Assembly: GCA_019285715.1 (NCBI GenBank)
Contig: CP079108.1
Span: 3,301,001 to 3,365,000 of the forward strand
Length of the DNA stretch: 64,000 bases
DNA from: Sphingosinicellaceae bacterium
Lineage (GTDB): Bacteria > Pseudomonadota > Alphaproteobacteria > Sphingomonadales > Sphingomonadaceae
Reading direction: 5' to 3'
A model generated the notes under the pieces. The model searched no databases. It was not told the DNA's origin and saw only the letters and a list, made by a program, of their open reading frames with translations. The translations under genes and the position numbers were made by a program. Within the stretch, counting starts at the first letter, position 1, and each line of letters starts with the position of its first letter. Below, piece by piece: positions 53,436 through 61,452 of this stretch.

Positions 53436-53600
53436 CGGGACTACCAACAACAACAGCGAATGGCTTTAGCCCTGTTTGTTGAAGACGGGGGTGGAGGTAG
53501 CGTGGATGGTACCTTGCCACTAGGGCGATGGTACCCAAAGCCCTTGAGCACCTTCGCTCGGACGCCCCCCGTTCCCCCCGCTGCCGACGACGCTGCCTGC
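53436..53600 (+). repeat. Island cargo repeat, copy C
   Basis: Shares CTACCAACAACAACAGCG, GGCTTTAGCCCTGTTTGTTG and the paired GATGGTACC blocks with copies A and B; the right end is more diverged. The 501 bases between the receiver genes and the serine recombinase hold this repeat and otherwise no recognisable feature. Confidence 0.75.
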
Positions 53601-53721
53601 TTGGCGATCAGTCACCACCACCACTCCAAAGCGACGTTGCAGATTATTGACGAAGGCTGCTGCGGATGTCATTACATTCTTGTCTACGGTCGTAGACTGA
53701 AGTGTAACGGGATTGCCTGCT

Positions 53722-54387
53722 ATGACGAAGTACGTTGCCTACTGCCGGGTCAGCACCACCAAGCAGGGGCACTCTGGCTTGGGTCTAGAGGCGCAAGAGG
53801 CGGCGATCAGTGCGTACCTCAAGCCCGGTGACGTGGTGATCACCCCCACCTTCGTTGAGGTCGAGAGTGGCAAGCGTAACGAGCGGCCTGAGCTTGCCAA
53901 GGCCCTGAGCTATGCGAAGCTGACCGGGTCAACGCTGCTTGTCAGTAAGCTTGACCGGCTATCGCGTAATACCAGCTTCCTCCTCACACTCATAGATGGC
54001 GGTGTCGAGGTTGCGTTCTGCGATCTCCCTACGGTCGGTGGGGCCTCAGGACGCTACCTGCTTACCTGCATGGTTGCTGTAGCGGAGCTTGAGGCTGGCT
54101 TGACCTCTGAGCGCACCAAGGCCGCCCTGAAGGCAGCGAAGGCCCGTGGCAAGGTCCTGGGTGGCTATCGGGCCGCCGCGCCTAAGGTAGACCCCTCGCT
54201 TGGTCGAGCTGCGAGGTCAGCCAAGGCCGCGGCGTTCGCCGGTCGTATCCGGGTGGTGGTCGAGGAGCTTCAGGCGCTTGGGGTGTCGGGGCTTGCGGCA
54301 ACCGCTCGAAGCTTGAATGAGCGTGGTATCCCTACGCCCCGTGGGGGCCTGTGGACCGCAACGCAGGTGACGCGGGTCCTCGGCTAA
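53722..54387 (+). CDS. Serine recombinase (resolvase/invertase type)
   Basis: Small serine recombinase of 221 aa. The catalytic Ser is in YVAYCRVSTTKQ; the catalytic domain continues with GLGLEAQEAAIS, LLVSKLDRLSRNTSFLLTLI and ERTKAALKAAKARGKVLGG. A short helix-turn-helix region at the C-terminus (GLAATARSLNERGIPTPRGG) is Recombinase-like. ATG 53722 is preferred over an upstream TTG. Could resolve or invert island DNA; the cargo repeats are possible substrates but this is untested. Confidence 0.88.
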   Translation: MTKYVAYCRVSTTKQGHSGLGLEAQEAAISAYLKPGDVVITPTFVEVESGKRNERPELAKALSYAKLTGSTLLVSKLDRLSRNTSFLLTLIDGGVEVAFCDLPTVGGASGRYLLTCMVAVAELEAGLTSERTKAALKAAKARGKVLGGYRAAAPKVDPSLGRAARSAKAAAFAGRIRVVVEELQALGVSGLAATARSLNERGIPTPRGGLWTATQVTRVLG

Positions 54388-54403
54388 GCACTCCATAACG
54401 GTT

Positions 54404-54721
54404 CTAGTTGTTACATCGGAGCACGTAGGTGCCGAGGGCTTGGCAGTAAACATATCCGGCAGGAGGTTGGCCAATTGGTTCGGCCCTAGGTGCCACGTAA
54501 CCTTGCGATTGCTGACGTGTGCGGTTGGTCTGGTCCTGCATCTGGGAAGACCATCCTTGAAGCTGACTCGTGAGAGAGTCTACCTGCTGTGACTGCTGTG
54601 CCTGATAGGCTTGATATGCTTGGATCTGTTGAGGCGACATTTGGCTAAAGTCCGGTGCTGTCGCGCATCCCCCCACTGAAAGTGCAGACAAGGCGATCAC
54701 GCACACGGTTGCGAACTTCAT
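54404..54721 (-). CDS. Small Gln-rich lipoprotein
   Basis: Putative lipoprotein of 105 aa. Signal: KFATVCVIALSALSVGG followed by Cys (lipobox Val-Gly-Gly-Cys). The mature part is rich in Gln and Ser (QAYQAYQAQQSQQVDSLTSQ), probably a short helix, and ends with a Cys-bearing segment (YCQALGTYVLRCNN). No known family recognised. Convergent with the serine recombinase gene. A GGGGGT Shine-Dalgarno precedes the ATG at 54721. Confidence 0.7.
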   Translation of the reverse strand: MKFATVCVIALSALSVGGCATAPDFSQMSPQQIQAYQAYQAQQSQQVDSLTSQLQGWSSQMQDQTNRTRQQSQGYVAPRAEPIGQPPAGYVYCQALGTYVLRCNN

Positions 54722-54876
54722 CAGCAATTACCCCCAAAAACGTATCGAGCTCACTACGGCAGCGTCGGCACACTGGCAACTCCGTTACGTCTAGGAAACG
54801 GTGGAGAGCGTCCGGTGTCGGCGGGGCTGACCGATGAGGGCGTCCCTAGCGGCTACAGGCTTCACTCACGTGGGAA

Positions 54877-54884
54877 GGAGAGCC
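54877..54884. repeat. Target-site duplication GGAGAGCC, left copy
   Basis: Exact 8-bp direct repeat of 57431-57438, immediately outside the IS66 ends. IS66 elements typically duplicate 8 bp. Confidence 0.88.
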
Positions 54885-54924
54885 GTACGCATCCGGTGAG
54901 GGCCGCAGGGTCGCTGCGACACGC

Positions 54925-56564
54925 TCAGGCGGCTTGAGCGAGCGGCACGTCTGAGGTGTCGGGTCGCCAGTTCCACGGGAGCAGTTCGGCGAGGCGCTGC
55001 TGTGGGAGGTCGGCGATGCGGGCGAGGACATCGGCGAGCCACGCTTGCGGGTCGATATCGTTGAGCTTGGCGGTGACGATGAGCGAGTACATGAACGCAG
55101 CGCGCTGTCCGCCGCGGTCGGAGCCGGCGAACAGCCACGACTTCCTGCCGAGGGCGACACCGCGCAAGGCTCGTTCGGCGGCATTGTTGGTCAGGCAGAT
55201 CCGTCCATCGGCAAGGAACCGGGTGAACGCGGGCCAGTCCTTGAGCATGTAGTTGATCGCCACCGCGACCGGATTATGCCGGGCAAGCGTCGCACGCTGC
55301 TGGCGCAGCCAGTGTTCGAGCTCGGTTACGATGGGCGTGACGAGTTCCTGACGCACGGCGAGCCGCCCTTCGGCGGTCTTGCCGCAGATCGCGCGTTCGA
55401 TGTCGAAGATACGGTCGATCCGCGCCACCGCCTCGAGCGCCAATGGCGAGATCACCGGGGCAATGTCGGGCTTGCGCTTCACCTGGGTGGCGACGTCGGC
55501 GAGAACGAAGAACTTGCGCCGTGCGTGTGCCCAGCACAGCGCGCGGGTGACCTGCCCGGCTGAGCGCCCCGGCTTGAACAGCTCGTTGTACCCGGCATAG
55601 GCGTCGGCCTGCAGGATGCCGTTATAGTGGGCCAGATGATCACGCGGATGCTCACCGCGCCGGTCGCGCGAGTAGTGGAACAGCGCTGCTGGAGGGGCTG
55701 GGCCACCGAATGGCCGGTCATCGCGGATATAGGTCCAGATGCGACCGATGTCGGTCTTGACCTTGGCCAGCACGGGCACCGTGGTATCGTCGCCGTGCAG
55801 GCGCTCGGCGGCGAGGACGTGGGCCTCGATCAACCGATGCAGTGGTTTAAGCGCGGCGGTGCAGGCGCCGACCTGGTCGGCCAGCGTCGACAGGCTGAGA
55901 TCGACACCTTCATGCGCATAACGGTCGCGTTGCCGGTTTAACGGCTGGTGCTGCCCGAACTTCTCGAACAACAGCATCGCCAGCATACTTGCGCCGAACA
56001 GCCCCCGCGGGTGACGTGGAACGGTGCCGGCGGCTGGCTGACGCGCTCGCAGGCCCGGCAGGCGAAGCGCTCGCGCACCGTCTGGATGACCTTCCACCGG
56101 CGCGGGATCACCTCAAGGGTCTCGGTGACATCCTCGCCGAGCTTCGACAGGCGGTCCGAGCCGCAGCCGGCGCAGCAGGTCGGGCTCGGGATCACGACAC
56201 GCTCGCGCGGCAGGTGCGCGGGCAGCGGTTGCCGCGACGGTAGGGCGCGGACGAACGCGGTGACGGTCGTGGTCTTCGCGGCAGCACGTGCGGCGGCGGC
56301 TTCGTCGGCAGCGGCGGTCGCCTCGGCCTCCTCGAACACCAGCTCCATCTGGTCGATCAATCGCCGGCTGCGCTCCGAACGCTGGCCGAACCGGTCGCGC
56401 TTGAGCATCGCGATCTGGAGCGCCTGAAGGGCGATGCGGGCCTCAAGGTCGGAGTTGATCGCGCGAGCGTTGGCGGCGTCGGCCCGGGCGACGGCGGCAT
56501 CGCTTCGTGCCTCGTCAAGCGCCTGTCGGAGCGCAATAATATCGGCGGGAGACAACGCTTCCAT
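54925..56564 (-). pseudogene. tnpC: IS66 transposase tnpC, frameshifted
   Basis: Would encode about 546 aa. The N-terminal frame (from 56564) has the leucine-zipper-like segment, FGQRSERSRRLIDQMELVFE, and the zinc site PTCCAGCGSDRL and ACRACERVSQPPAPF. It is then lost after HVT near 56010. The second frame resumes at PRGLFGASMLAMLLFEKFGQ and carries the DDE region: RLHGDDTTVPVLAKVKTDIG, ILQADAYAGYNELFKPGRSA and LTNNAAERALRGVALGRKSW. Restoring one C in the run near 56009-56012 would rejoin the frames. A sequencing error cannot be excluded. Confidence 0.9.
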
Positions 56565-56633
56565 CGCCCCACAACCTAGCAAAATCGCGAGGAACCGTGA
56601 AGCGTTTTGGCGTCGTCTGGCTTGGGAAAGACC

Positions 56634-56981
56634 CTATCCCGCAGCGCTTGGCCGCCATGTATGCTGCGGGTTACGCCAGTCGATGCCCTCCAACATGCAC
56701 GCCATCTGCGACGCCGAGATCGCGACGACACCGTCGGTCGCGGAAGGCCAGACGAAGCGACCGCGGTCGAGCCGCTTCGCATAAAGCGACGTGCCGAGGC
56801 CGTCGTGCCACAGGATCTTCACTAGGCCACCGGTGCGTCCGCGGAAGATGTACAGGTCGCCCGCGTGCGGGTCGCGGCGCAGCCCCTGCTGCACCTGCAG
56901 CGCCAGCCCGTGCATGCCTTTACGCATATCGGTGTGACCGGTTGCGAGCCAGATCCGGACGCCACCCGGGACCGGGATCAC
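56634..56981 (-). CDS. tnpB: IS66 family protein TnpB (ORF2)
   Basis: IS66 accessory protein of 115 aa, needed for transposition with TnpA and TnpC. The family motif is clear: VRIWLATGHTDMRKGMHGLA, GDLYIFRGRTGGLVKILWHD and LDRGRFVWPS. The GTG start at 56981 overlaps the tnpA stop (GTGA), as is usual in IS66. Confidence 0.93.
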   Translation of the reverse strand: MIPVPGGVRIWLATGHTDMRKGMHGLALQVQQGLRRDPHAGDLYIFRGRTGGLVKILWHDGLGTSLYAKRLDRGRFVWPSATDGVVAISASQMACMLEGIDWRNPQHTWRPSAAG

Positions 56982-57331
56982 CGCGCCAGCGACCGCAACA
57001 CCGCCGTTACCAGCTTTGCCGGCGCGTCCGCCGCGATCCGCACGACCGAGCCACCGATCTCGACCAGCATCGCCGGCGGCGGTGATGATGCTGGCGCGAC
57101 ATCGCGGGGGTCGGCGCTGACAACGACCGGCGCAAAGCCCGCGCCCGCGTGGCCAGCGCCGTACAGGTCGCGACGCCACCGATAGATCTGGCTCGGTCGG
57201 ACATCCGCGGCCCGCGCCACCTCAGCGACAATCGCGTCGGGCGCAAACGCCGCATCGATCAAGGCCCGCTTCTGCTCGTCGCTCCACTGGCGACGACGCT
57301 CGACACCCGAATATACCGTGACCTGGCCCAT
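56978..57331 (-). CDS. tnpA: IS66 family protein TnpA (ORF1)
   Basis: Helix-turn-helix protein of 117 aa: RRRQWSDEQKRALIDAAFAP and ARAADVRPSQIYRWRRDLYG match the IS66 ORF1/IS3-type transposase HTH. The C-terminal part has a short VEIGGSVVRIAADAPAKLVT motif. First gene of the IS. Confidence 0.92.
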   Translation of the reverse strand: MGQVTVYSGVERRRQWSDEQKRALIDAAFAPDAIVAEVARAADVRPSQIYRWRRDLYGAGHAGAGFAPVVVSADPRDVAPASSPPPAMLVEIGGSVVRIAADAPAKLVTAVLRSLAR

Positions 57332-57430
57332 CGCACCGTCGCTAACACTGGTGCAAACACCGTCGCTTGCACCAGTGCTACGTCACCGCAGCCGTCAAAT
57401 CACTCAAGGCGGCCCTCACCGGAAGCGTAC

Positions 57431-57438
57431 GGAGAGCC
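57431..57438. repeat. Target-site duplication GGAGAGCC, right copy
   Basis: Right-hand partner of the 8-bp duplication at 54877-54884. Confidence 0.88.
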
Positions 57439-57556
57439 TTGGAAGCCGCTCGCTCAGGATGCTGCCGCTGTGGTCGCGTGGCGTCGTGTGAAGGCAACCG
57501 GCATCCGTGACGTGGCGGCGGCATCCTTGGCTTGAGCATCGCGGTGACCGCGCGGA

Positions 57557-58306
57557 CTACACATCTAGTGTGTCGTCGATCTCACAGTCGTCATCATCGA
57601 TGGTGGAGATAGGAGTGTCGATGCCGTCAGCCATAAAGGCTAACATTTGCTTGATCCGTTCACGTGAAGCGGCCTCCTCCACCTCCCAGTACAACCGCTT
57701 GATGTGGGTGAGAGCCGTATTCACCGCATCAATCTTGTCTCCGTCGTGAGTGGCCTCATCATCAAAGCGTGTGTCACGGTTGATCGGTCGGTCGGGGTCG
57801 CGCTTGAACGCTTTCGCCCAGTACTCCTCCATCCAAACCTTGACGGTGTTAGCCGACAGACGCTGTCCCAATGATGAAGACAACTCGTCGGCTATTGTCC
57901 GGCGCGGCTTGATGCGGCCATCCTCGCGCAGGTGCAGCTTAGCCTTCATGTACATCGCGAAGATAGGTTTGCGATCGGCGGAGGTAAGCGGGAGGCCATT
58001 GCTAGCGTTAGCGTCGATAGCCCACGCTCGTGCAACGGATGCACTCATCTTCGCTACAACAGCCTTAATGGTCTCACGTCCTATGTAACGTGCGGCAGCG
58101 AGCCGATGGTAGCCATCTACGACGTGCATCTTGCCGCGTACGTTAGCGATCTTGATGGGGGGGAAGCTGGCACCATTCTCCATCTCCAACGCGTAGCGAA
58201 GCACCTGTTCGTAGTTCTCATCTCTCAGCTTGTAGCCCCTGTCGTGTAGGTGGTCGTCTACTCGGACGGTCGTAGGTTGCCATGTGACTTCGGGCTTAGG
58301 GATCAT
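57557..58306 (-). CDS. ParB/Srx-like nuclease-fold protein
   Basis: Cytoplasmic protein of 249 aa. An N-terminal ParB/sulfiredoxin-like domain includes FPPIKIANVRGKMHVVDGYH followed by RLAAARYIG, matching the ParB box that contains DG-x-HR. The middle is a helical, possibly DNA-binding region (LSSSLGQRLSANTVKVWMEE). The C-terminus is strongly acidic (IDDDDCEIDDTLDV). Start ATG 58306 has GAGG upstream. ParB-like proteins of this type occur on islands and plasmids, in maintenance or regulation roles. No ParA partner is present. Confidence 0.8.
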   Translation of the reverse strand: MIPKPEVTWQPTTVRVDDHLHDRGYKLRDENYEQVLRYALEMENGASFPPIKIANVRGKMHVVDGYHRLAAARYIGRETIKAVVAKMSASVARAWAIDANASNGLPLTSADRKPIFAMYMKAKLHLREDGRIKPRRTIADELSSSLGQRLSANTVKVWMEEYWAKAFKRDPDRPINRDTRFDDEATHDGDKIDAVNTALTHIKRLYWEVEEAASRERIKQMLAFMADGIDTPISTIDDDDCEIDDTLDV

Positions 58307-58609
58307 CTCGCACTCGCCTCACATGTAACCGTGAGTGAGAAGCAACAATTAGCCCCTATATATCAACGTGTTACAGTGAGGGTTTAGCTGATATTGGTCA
58401 AAATGACCACATAGGTAGAGACTGCATTGCTCTAGACATCCTCGAACCTCGTCTAAACCGTTGCAAACAAACAGATTTCCTGAATTCCAAGTGCAATAGT
58501 CGTTACGCGGTTTACGATTGAACATCCCCGGGGGGTTGCCTGTTGGTAAGAAGGCCTATGTTCCAATCCACCCCCGGCACCGGACGCCATCGCTGCGCGA
58601 TCTGATAGG
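58307..58609. other. AT-rich intergenic region upstream of the ParB-like gene
   Basis: About 300 bases between the integrase stop and the ParB-like start. It contains the inverted repeat noted separately at 58395-58409 and no credible gene. Confidence 0.5.
58395..58409. promoter_or_regulatory. Inverted repeat TGGTCA-AAA-TGACCA
   Basis: A perfect 6-bp inverted repeat with AAA between the arms lies about 90 bp upstream of the ParB-like gene start. A possible operator or partition-type site for the nearby ParB-like protein. Confidence 0.4.
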
Positions 58610-60187
58610 TTAGGCAGGGGGGCCGGTCACGTCGAACGATGGTCGTTTGGCAAGCTCGGCTGCCAGCGCCGACAGGGGATAGTGCCCGTACTTCTCACCC
58701 TCTGACTTGGCAGCGTGGCCTTGGATTACGTCGCGGGCGCTCGGGTCCATCCCCACCAGTCGTGCCGTCGTCTTGAACAGGTGTCTCCATCCATGGTTTG
58801 GACTTACCGCAGGATCATTGACACCCAGTCGGCGCACCCACGCTGCAATGTGTTCTCCTACCTTCTTGGATTGCCGGTTATCGACATCAGGTTTGCGCTG
58901 GCGAGACGGGTCATAGAACAGTCGACCCTCACCCTTGGCCGCGACCATCTTCAGGAAGCCTTGTTCGATCAACTGACGGTGAAGCGGCACAACCCTCGCG
59001 GTACCATCCTTTACGGTGCCCGCTTCGGGGGTGATCCTGATACACCAGATGTCTCCCTCTTGACGCACATCCTCCGCGCGGAGCTGACTTAGCTCATTCA
59101 CCCGCGCACCCGTATGAGCACATAGCCACGGAACCCAACGCTGGGCCAACTTGCGCTCGACCGATAACTTCGGGTCCGGCGGGTCGAGAGCGGCACGTAG
59201 GATCGTCATTGCCTCCAACTCCGTAAAGCCGCGGTCGCGAAGCTTAAGCCGCTTGGGTACTCGGACTCGAACGGCTGTCGCGACGTTGGCCGTGATCAGT
59301 TCATTCTCCTCCCCCCATCCCAGCACTGTTTTAATCGCGGCGAGATACCCATCGTTCACTGTGCTCGCCGCAAGGATGTTCCCCCTAGTGTTCGGTTCTG
59401 ACAGGAGCTTCTTTGTCCACTGCCGCACATCGGCTGCCGTGATGCGGCTCGCTTCATCATGACCCAGGAAGTGACTGAGGCTGGTTATGTAAGGTCGCCA
59501 ATTTCGGACCGTCGAAGCTGAAGGCTTACGCTCGGCTACGTACCCGTCGAACAACGTCATCAATGCGGCAGAGGATGACGCTGGCTTCAATGTTAGCTGG
59601 CTGGCCGCTCGCGGTAGCAGAGTGGGGGTGACCGACCCGTGCCCATGATCGCGGGCGACGATCTCTTCCGCAACAGTCGTATGGGCAGTGACAAGCAACG
59701 AACACAGTCGGCGAAAACCTAGTGACGCCGGGTCAGCGCGGAGGCCTATCGCATTGATCAGCCCCAGCGCTTCCTCGCTGAACATAGCAACCGCCCTCGA
59801 GGTGTCGTTGTCATCGCGCTCGTCTTGCCACGCGTCCTCGTTACCTTGATGCTGTTCAAGGAGCTCGGCTGCCCTGCGGGTCGTAGGGCTCGGCCCATAC
59901 CGGGTGACATCATCCGCTCGAAGGAGTCCCTCTCGGTACACATCAAGAAGGTGCGCCGTAGTTTCCGGGTCGAGATTGTCGGCAAGGGGAACGTTGCGAC
60001 CGCGAGCCGCATCGATGAGGGCATTGGTCCTGACGGTCTCGGCTTGAGCCAGCCGTTTACCCTCTTCGCGACTCGTCGTGGAGAGCGAGTAGGTCCACGC
60101 TCCGCACCCAATCCGGCCACGAACATCAAGCGGTACAGTCCGCCGGAAGTAGTAGGTCGATCCCCGTCGTGAGAGGTGCGTACACAT
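58610..60187 (-). CDS. Tyrosine-recombinase integrase of the island
   Basis: Integrase of 525 aa. The N-terminus (HLSRRGSTYYFRRTVPLDVR) has a DUF6538-type arm-binding domain. A SAM-like core-binding domain follows (TLFDGYVAERKPSASTVRNW). The catalytic residues are R362 (HTGARVNELSQL), H465 and R468 (NHGWRHLF), H491 (IQGHAAKSEGEKYGH) and Y503 (KYGHYPL). The start ATG at 60187 was preferred to a frame reaching 60226. It lies 92 bases from the tRNA-Leu 3' end, as expected for an integrase using that tRNA as attachment site. Confidence 0.93.
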   Translation of the reverse strand: MCTHLSRRGSTYYFRRTVPLDVRGRIGCGAWTYSLSTTSREEGKRLAQAETVRTNALIDAARGRNVPLADNLDPETTAHLLDVYREGLLRADDVTRYGPSPTTRRAAELLEQHQGNEDAWQDERDDNDTSRAVAMFSEEALGLINAIGLRADPASLGFRRLCSLLVTAHTTVAEEIVARDHGHGSVTPTLLPRAASQLTLKPASSSAALMTLFDGYVAERKPSASTVRNWRPYITSLSHFLGHDEASRITAADVRQWTKKLLSEPNTRGNILAASTVNDGYLAAIKTVLGWGEENELITANVATAVRVRVPKRLKLRDRGFTELEAMTILRAALDPPDPKLSVERKLAQRWVPWLCAHTGARVNELSQLRAEDVRQEGDIWCIRITPEAGTVKDGTARVVPLHRQLIEQGFLKMVAAKGEGRLFYDPSRQRKPDVDNRQSKKVGEHIAAWVRRLGVNDPAVSPNHGWRHLFKTTARLVGMDPSARDVIQGHAAKSEGEKYGHYPLSALAAELAKRPSFDVTGPPA

Positions 60188-60247
60188 GGTCGTCACATCC
60201 TTACAGATGTAACACCCACCCGTCACTAAACCCTTGTTTTCAGGGCT

Positions 60248-60295
60248 TTCCCAAGGCTTTCAAGGCCTTGGGATGCTCTGGTGCCCAGGAAAGGA
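60248..60295. repeat. tRNA-proximal attachment-site repeat
   Basis: Contains the last part of the intact tRNA-Leu gene, including encoded CCA, plus its downstream hairpin. About 43 of 48 positions match 50434-50481. Confidence 0.8.
60249..60273 (-). terminator. Terminator hairpin of tRNA-Leu
   Basis: TCCCAAGGC / GCCTTGGGA inverted repeat, 6 bases downstream of the encoded CCA. The same hairpin is duplicated in the distal att repeat. Confidence 0.65.
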
Positions 60296-60365
60296 CTCGA
60301 ACCTTCACATCGTTACCAATACCAGCACCTGAAGCTGGCGCGTCTACCAATTCCGCCACCTGGGC
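60279..60365 (-). tRNA. tRNA-Leu (anticodon CAG)
   Basis: Acceptor stem GCCCAGG / CCTGGGC with discriminator A and encoded CCA (87 bases including CCA). D-loop GGTAGACGC, anticodon arm CCAGC-TTCAGGT-GCTGG giving CAG, long variable arm typical of class II tRNAs, and T-arm GGTTCGAGTCC. Hosts the island attachment site at its 3' end. Confidence 0.95.
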
Positions 60366-60471
60366 AGGTTGCGAGGCGCGGGGGTTAGAGAGCGGGGGTG
60401 CGGTTGTCAACTTAGGCCGCCTGCGCCATGACGCCCGGACGACAGCCCCGGGCGGCTGAAGAGGAGCGGGC

Positions 60472-61422
60472 GTGGACGGATTGGTGGTAGTTGTCGGCGG
60501 TGGCGGGTTCGTCGGCCGGTATCTCGTCCAGGTGCTCGCCAAGACCGGCGTGCGCATCCGAGTCGTCTCGCGCAACCCGGAGGGCGCTTCGTTCCTGAAG
60601 CCGCTCGGCGGGCTCGGTGACATCCAGATCGTGCGCGGCAATGTTCGCGACGCCGCTTCGATGGCGCGCGCCTTCGACGGCGCGACCGCCGGGGTCAACC
60701 TCGTCGGCATCCTGGCGGAGGGCGGCAGCCAGCGCTTCGATGCCGTACAGGCCCGCGGTGCCGGTACGGTTGCCGAGGCGGCGCGCAATGCCGGCGTCGC
60801 GGCGTTCGTCCAGGTGTCCGCGATCGGGGCCGATGCGAACTCGCCGGCGGGCTATGCGCGCACCAAGGCGGCGGGCGAGGCGGCGGTGCTGAAGGCCCTG
60901 CCCCACGCGACCATCGTGAGACCCGGCATCGTGTTCGGGCGCGAGGACCAGTTCATCAATCGTTTCGCGGCACTGACGGCGCAGCTACCGGTGGTGCCCG
61001 TGGTGGCAGGCAAGACCCGCTTCCAGCCGGTCTATGTGCTCGACGTCGCGCACGCGATCGCGGCTGCGCTTGCCGATCCGGCCAAGTTCGGTGGCCAGGT
61101 CTATTCGCTCGGCGGGCCGCGCATCTACAGTTTCCGCGAGATCCTGACCTGGATCCGCGATCAGGTCCGGCCCGGCAAGACGCTCCTCGACATCCCCGAC
61201 GCCGCCGCAGCGCTGATGGCGAAGCTCGGCAACTTTGTGCCCGGCGCGCCGATGACGCAGGACCAGTGGCTGATGCTCCAGCGCGACACCGTCGTGGTGC
61301 CGGGCGACCTCGGGCTTGCCGACCTCGGCATCGAGGCGACGCCGATGGAGAGCATCGCGCCCGCGTATCTCGAGCGCTACAAGACCGGCGGGCGCTTCCA
61401 CCGCGATCCGCTCGTCGCCTAA
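60472..61422 (+). CDS. NAD(P)-binding protein, complex I NDUFA9-like
   Basis: Extended-SDR/atypical reductase of 316 aa. Cofactor-binding N-terminus VVVVGGGGFVGRYLVQVLAK with VRIRVVSRNPEGASFL. QVSAIGADANSPAGYARTKA and ATIVRPGIVFGREDQFINRF follow, the usual NDUFA9-like pattern. Start is GTG 60472 with a GAGGAG Shine-Dalgarno. Conserved in alphaproteobacteria, often beside uppP. The role in complex I is by family, not shown here. Confidence 0.9.
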   Translation: MDGLVVVVGGGGFVGRYLVQVLAKTGVRIRVVSRNPEGASFLKPLGGLGDIQIVRGNVRDAASMARAFDGATAGVNLVGILAEGGSQRFDAVQARGAGTVAEAARNAGVAAFVQVSAIGADANSPAGYARTKAAGEAAVLKALPHATIVRPGIVFGREDQFINRFAALTAQLPVVPVVAGKTRFQPVYVLDVAHAIAAALADPAKFGGQVYSLGGPRIYSFREILTWIRDQVRPGKTLLDIPDAAAALMAKLGNFVPGAPMTQDQWLMLQRDTVVVPGDLGLADLGIEATPMESIAPAYLERYKTGGRFHRDPLVA

Positions 61423-61452
61423 CCAACCTCCTCTCAGTCACCGGAGTAACGC

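Larger units (their letters stand above)
54885..57430 (-). mobile_element. Complete IS66-family insertion sequence
   Basis: 2,546 bp with terminal inverted repeats GTACGC-A/T-TCCGGTGAGGGCCGC (54885-54906 and 57409-57430, one mismatch in 22), flanked by an exact 8-bp duplication. It carries the typical tnpA-tnpB-tnpC order on the minus strand. The tnpC gene has a one-base deletion, so it is probably immobile on its own. Confidence 0.93.
50434..60295. mobile_element. Integrated element (genomic island) at tRNA-Leu(CAG)
   Basis: About 9.8 kb bounded by imperfect 48-bp direct repeats made of the tRNA 3' end and its terminator. A tyrosine recombinase abuts the intact tRNA. Its cargo (TIR protein, small proteins, response regulators, serine recombinase, ParB-like protein, IS66) is visibly less GC-rich in noncoding parts than the flanking chromosome. 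No conjugation, replication or phage structural genes are seen, so it is a small mobilisable or defective island. Confidence 0.85.

Noticed and set aside
51431-53600. Repeat copies as integron attC sites or a CRISPR array
   Set aside because: Copies are about 165-225 bp, few and imperfect, no IntI or cas gene is present, and the integrase is a tRNA-type tyrosine recombinase.
54850-57535. Gene interrupted by the IS66 element
   Set aside because: Joining the flanks across the duplication gives only short frames bounded by stops, with no recognisable product.
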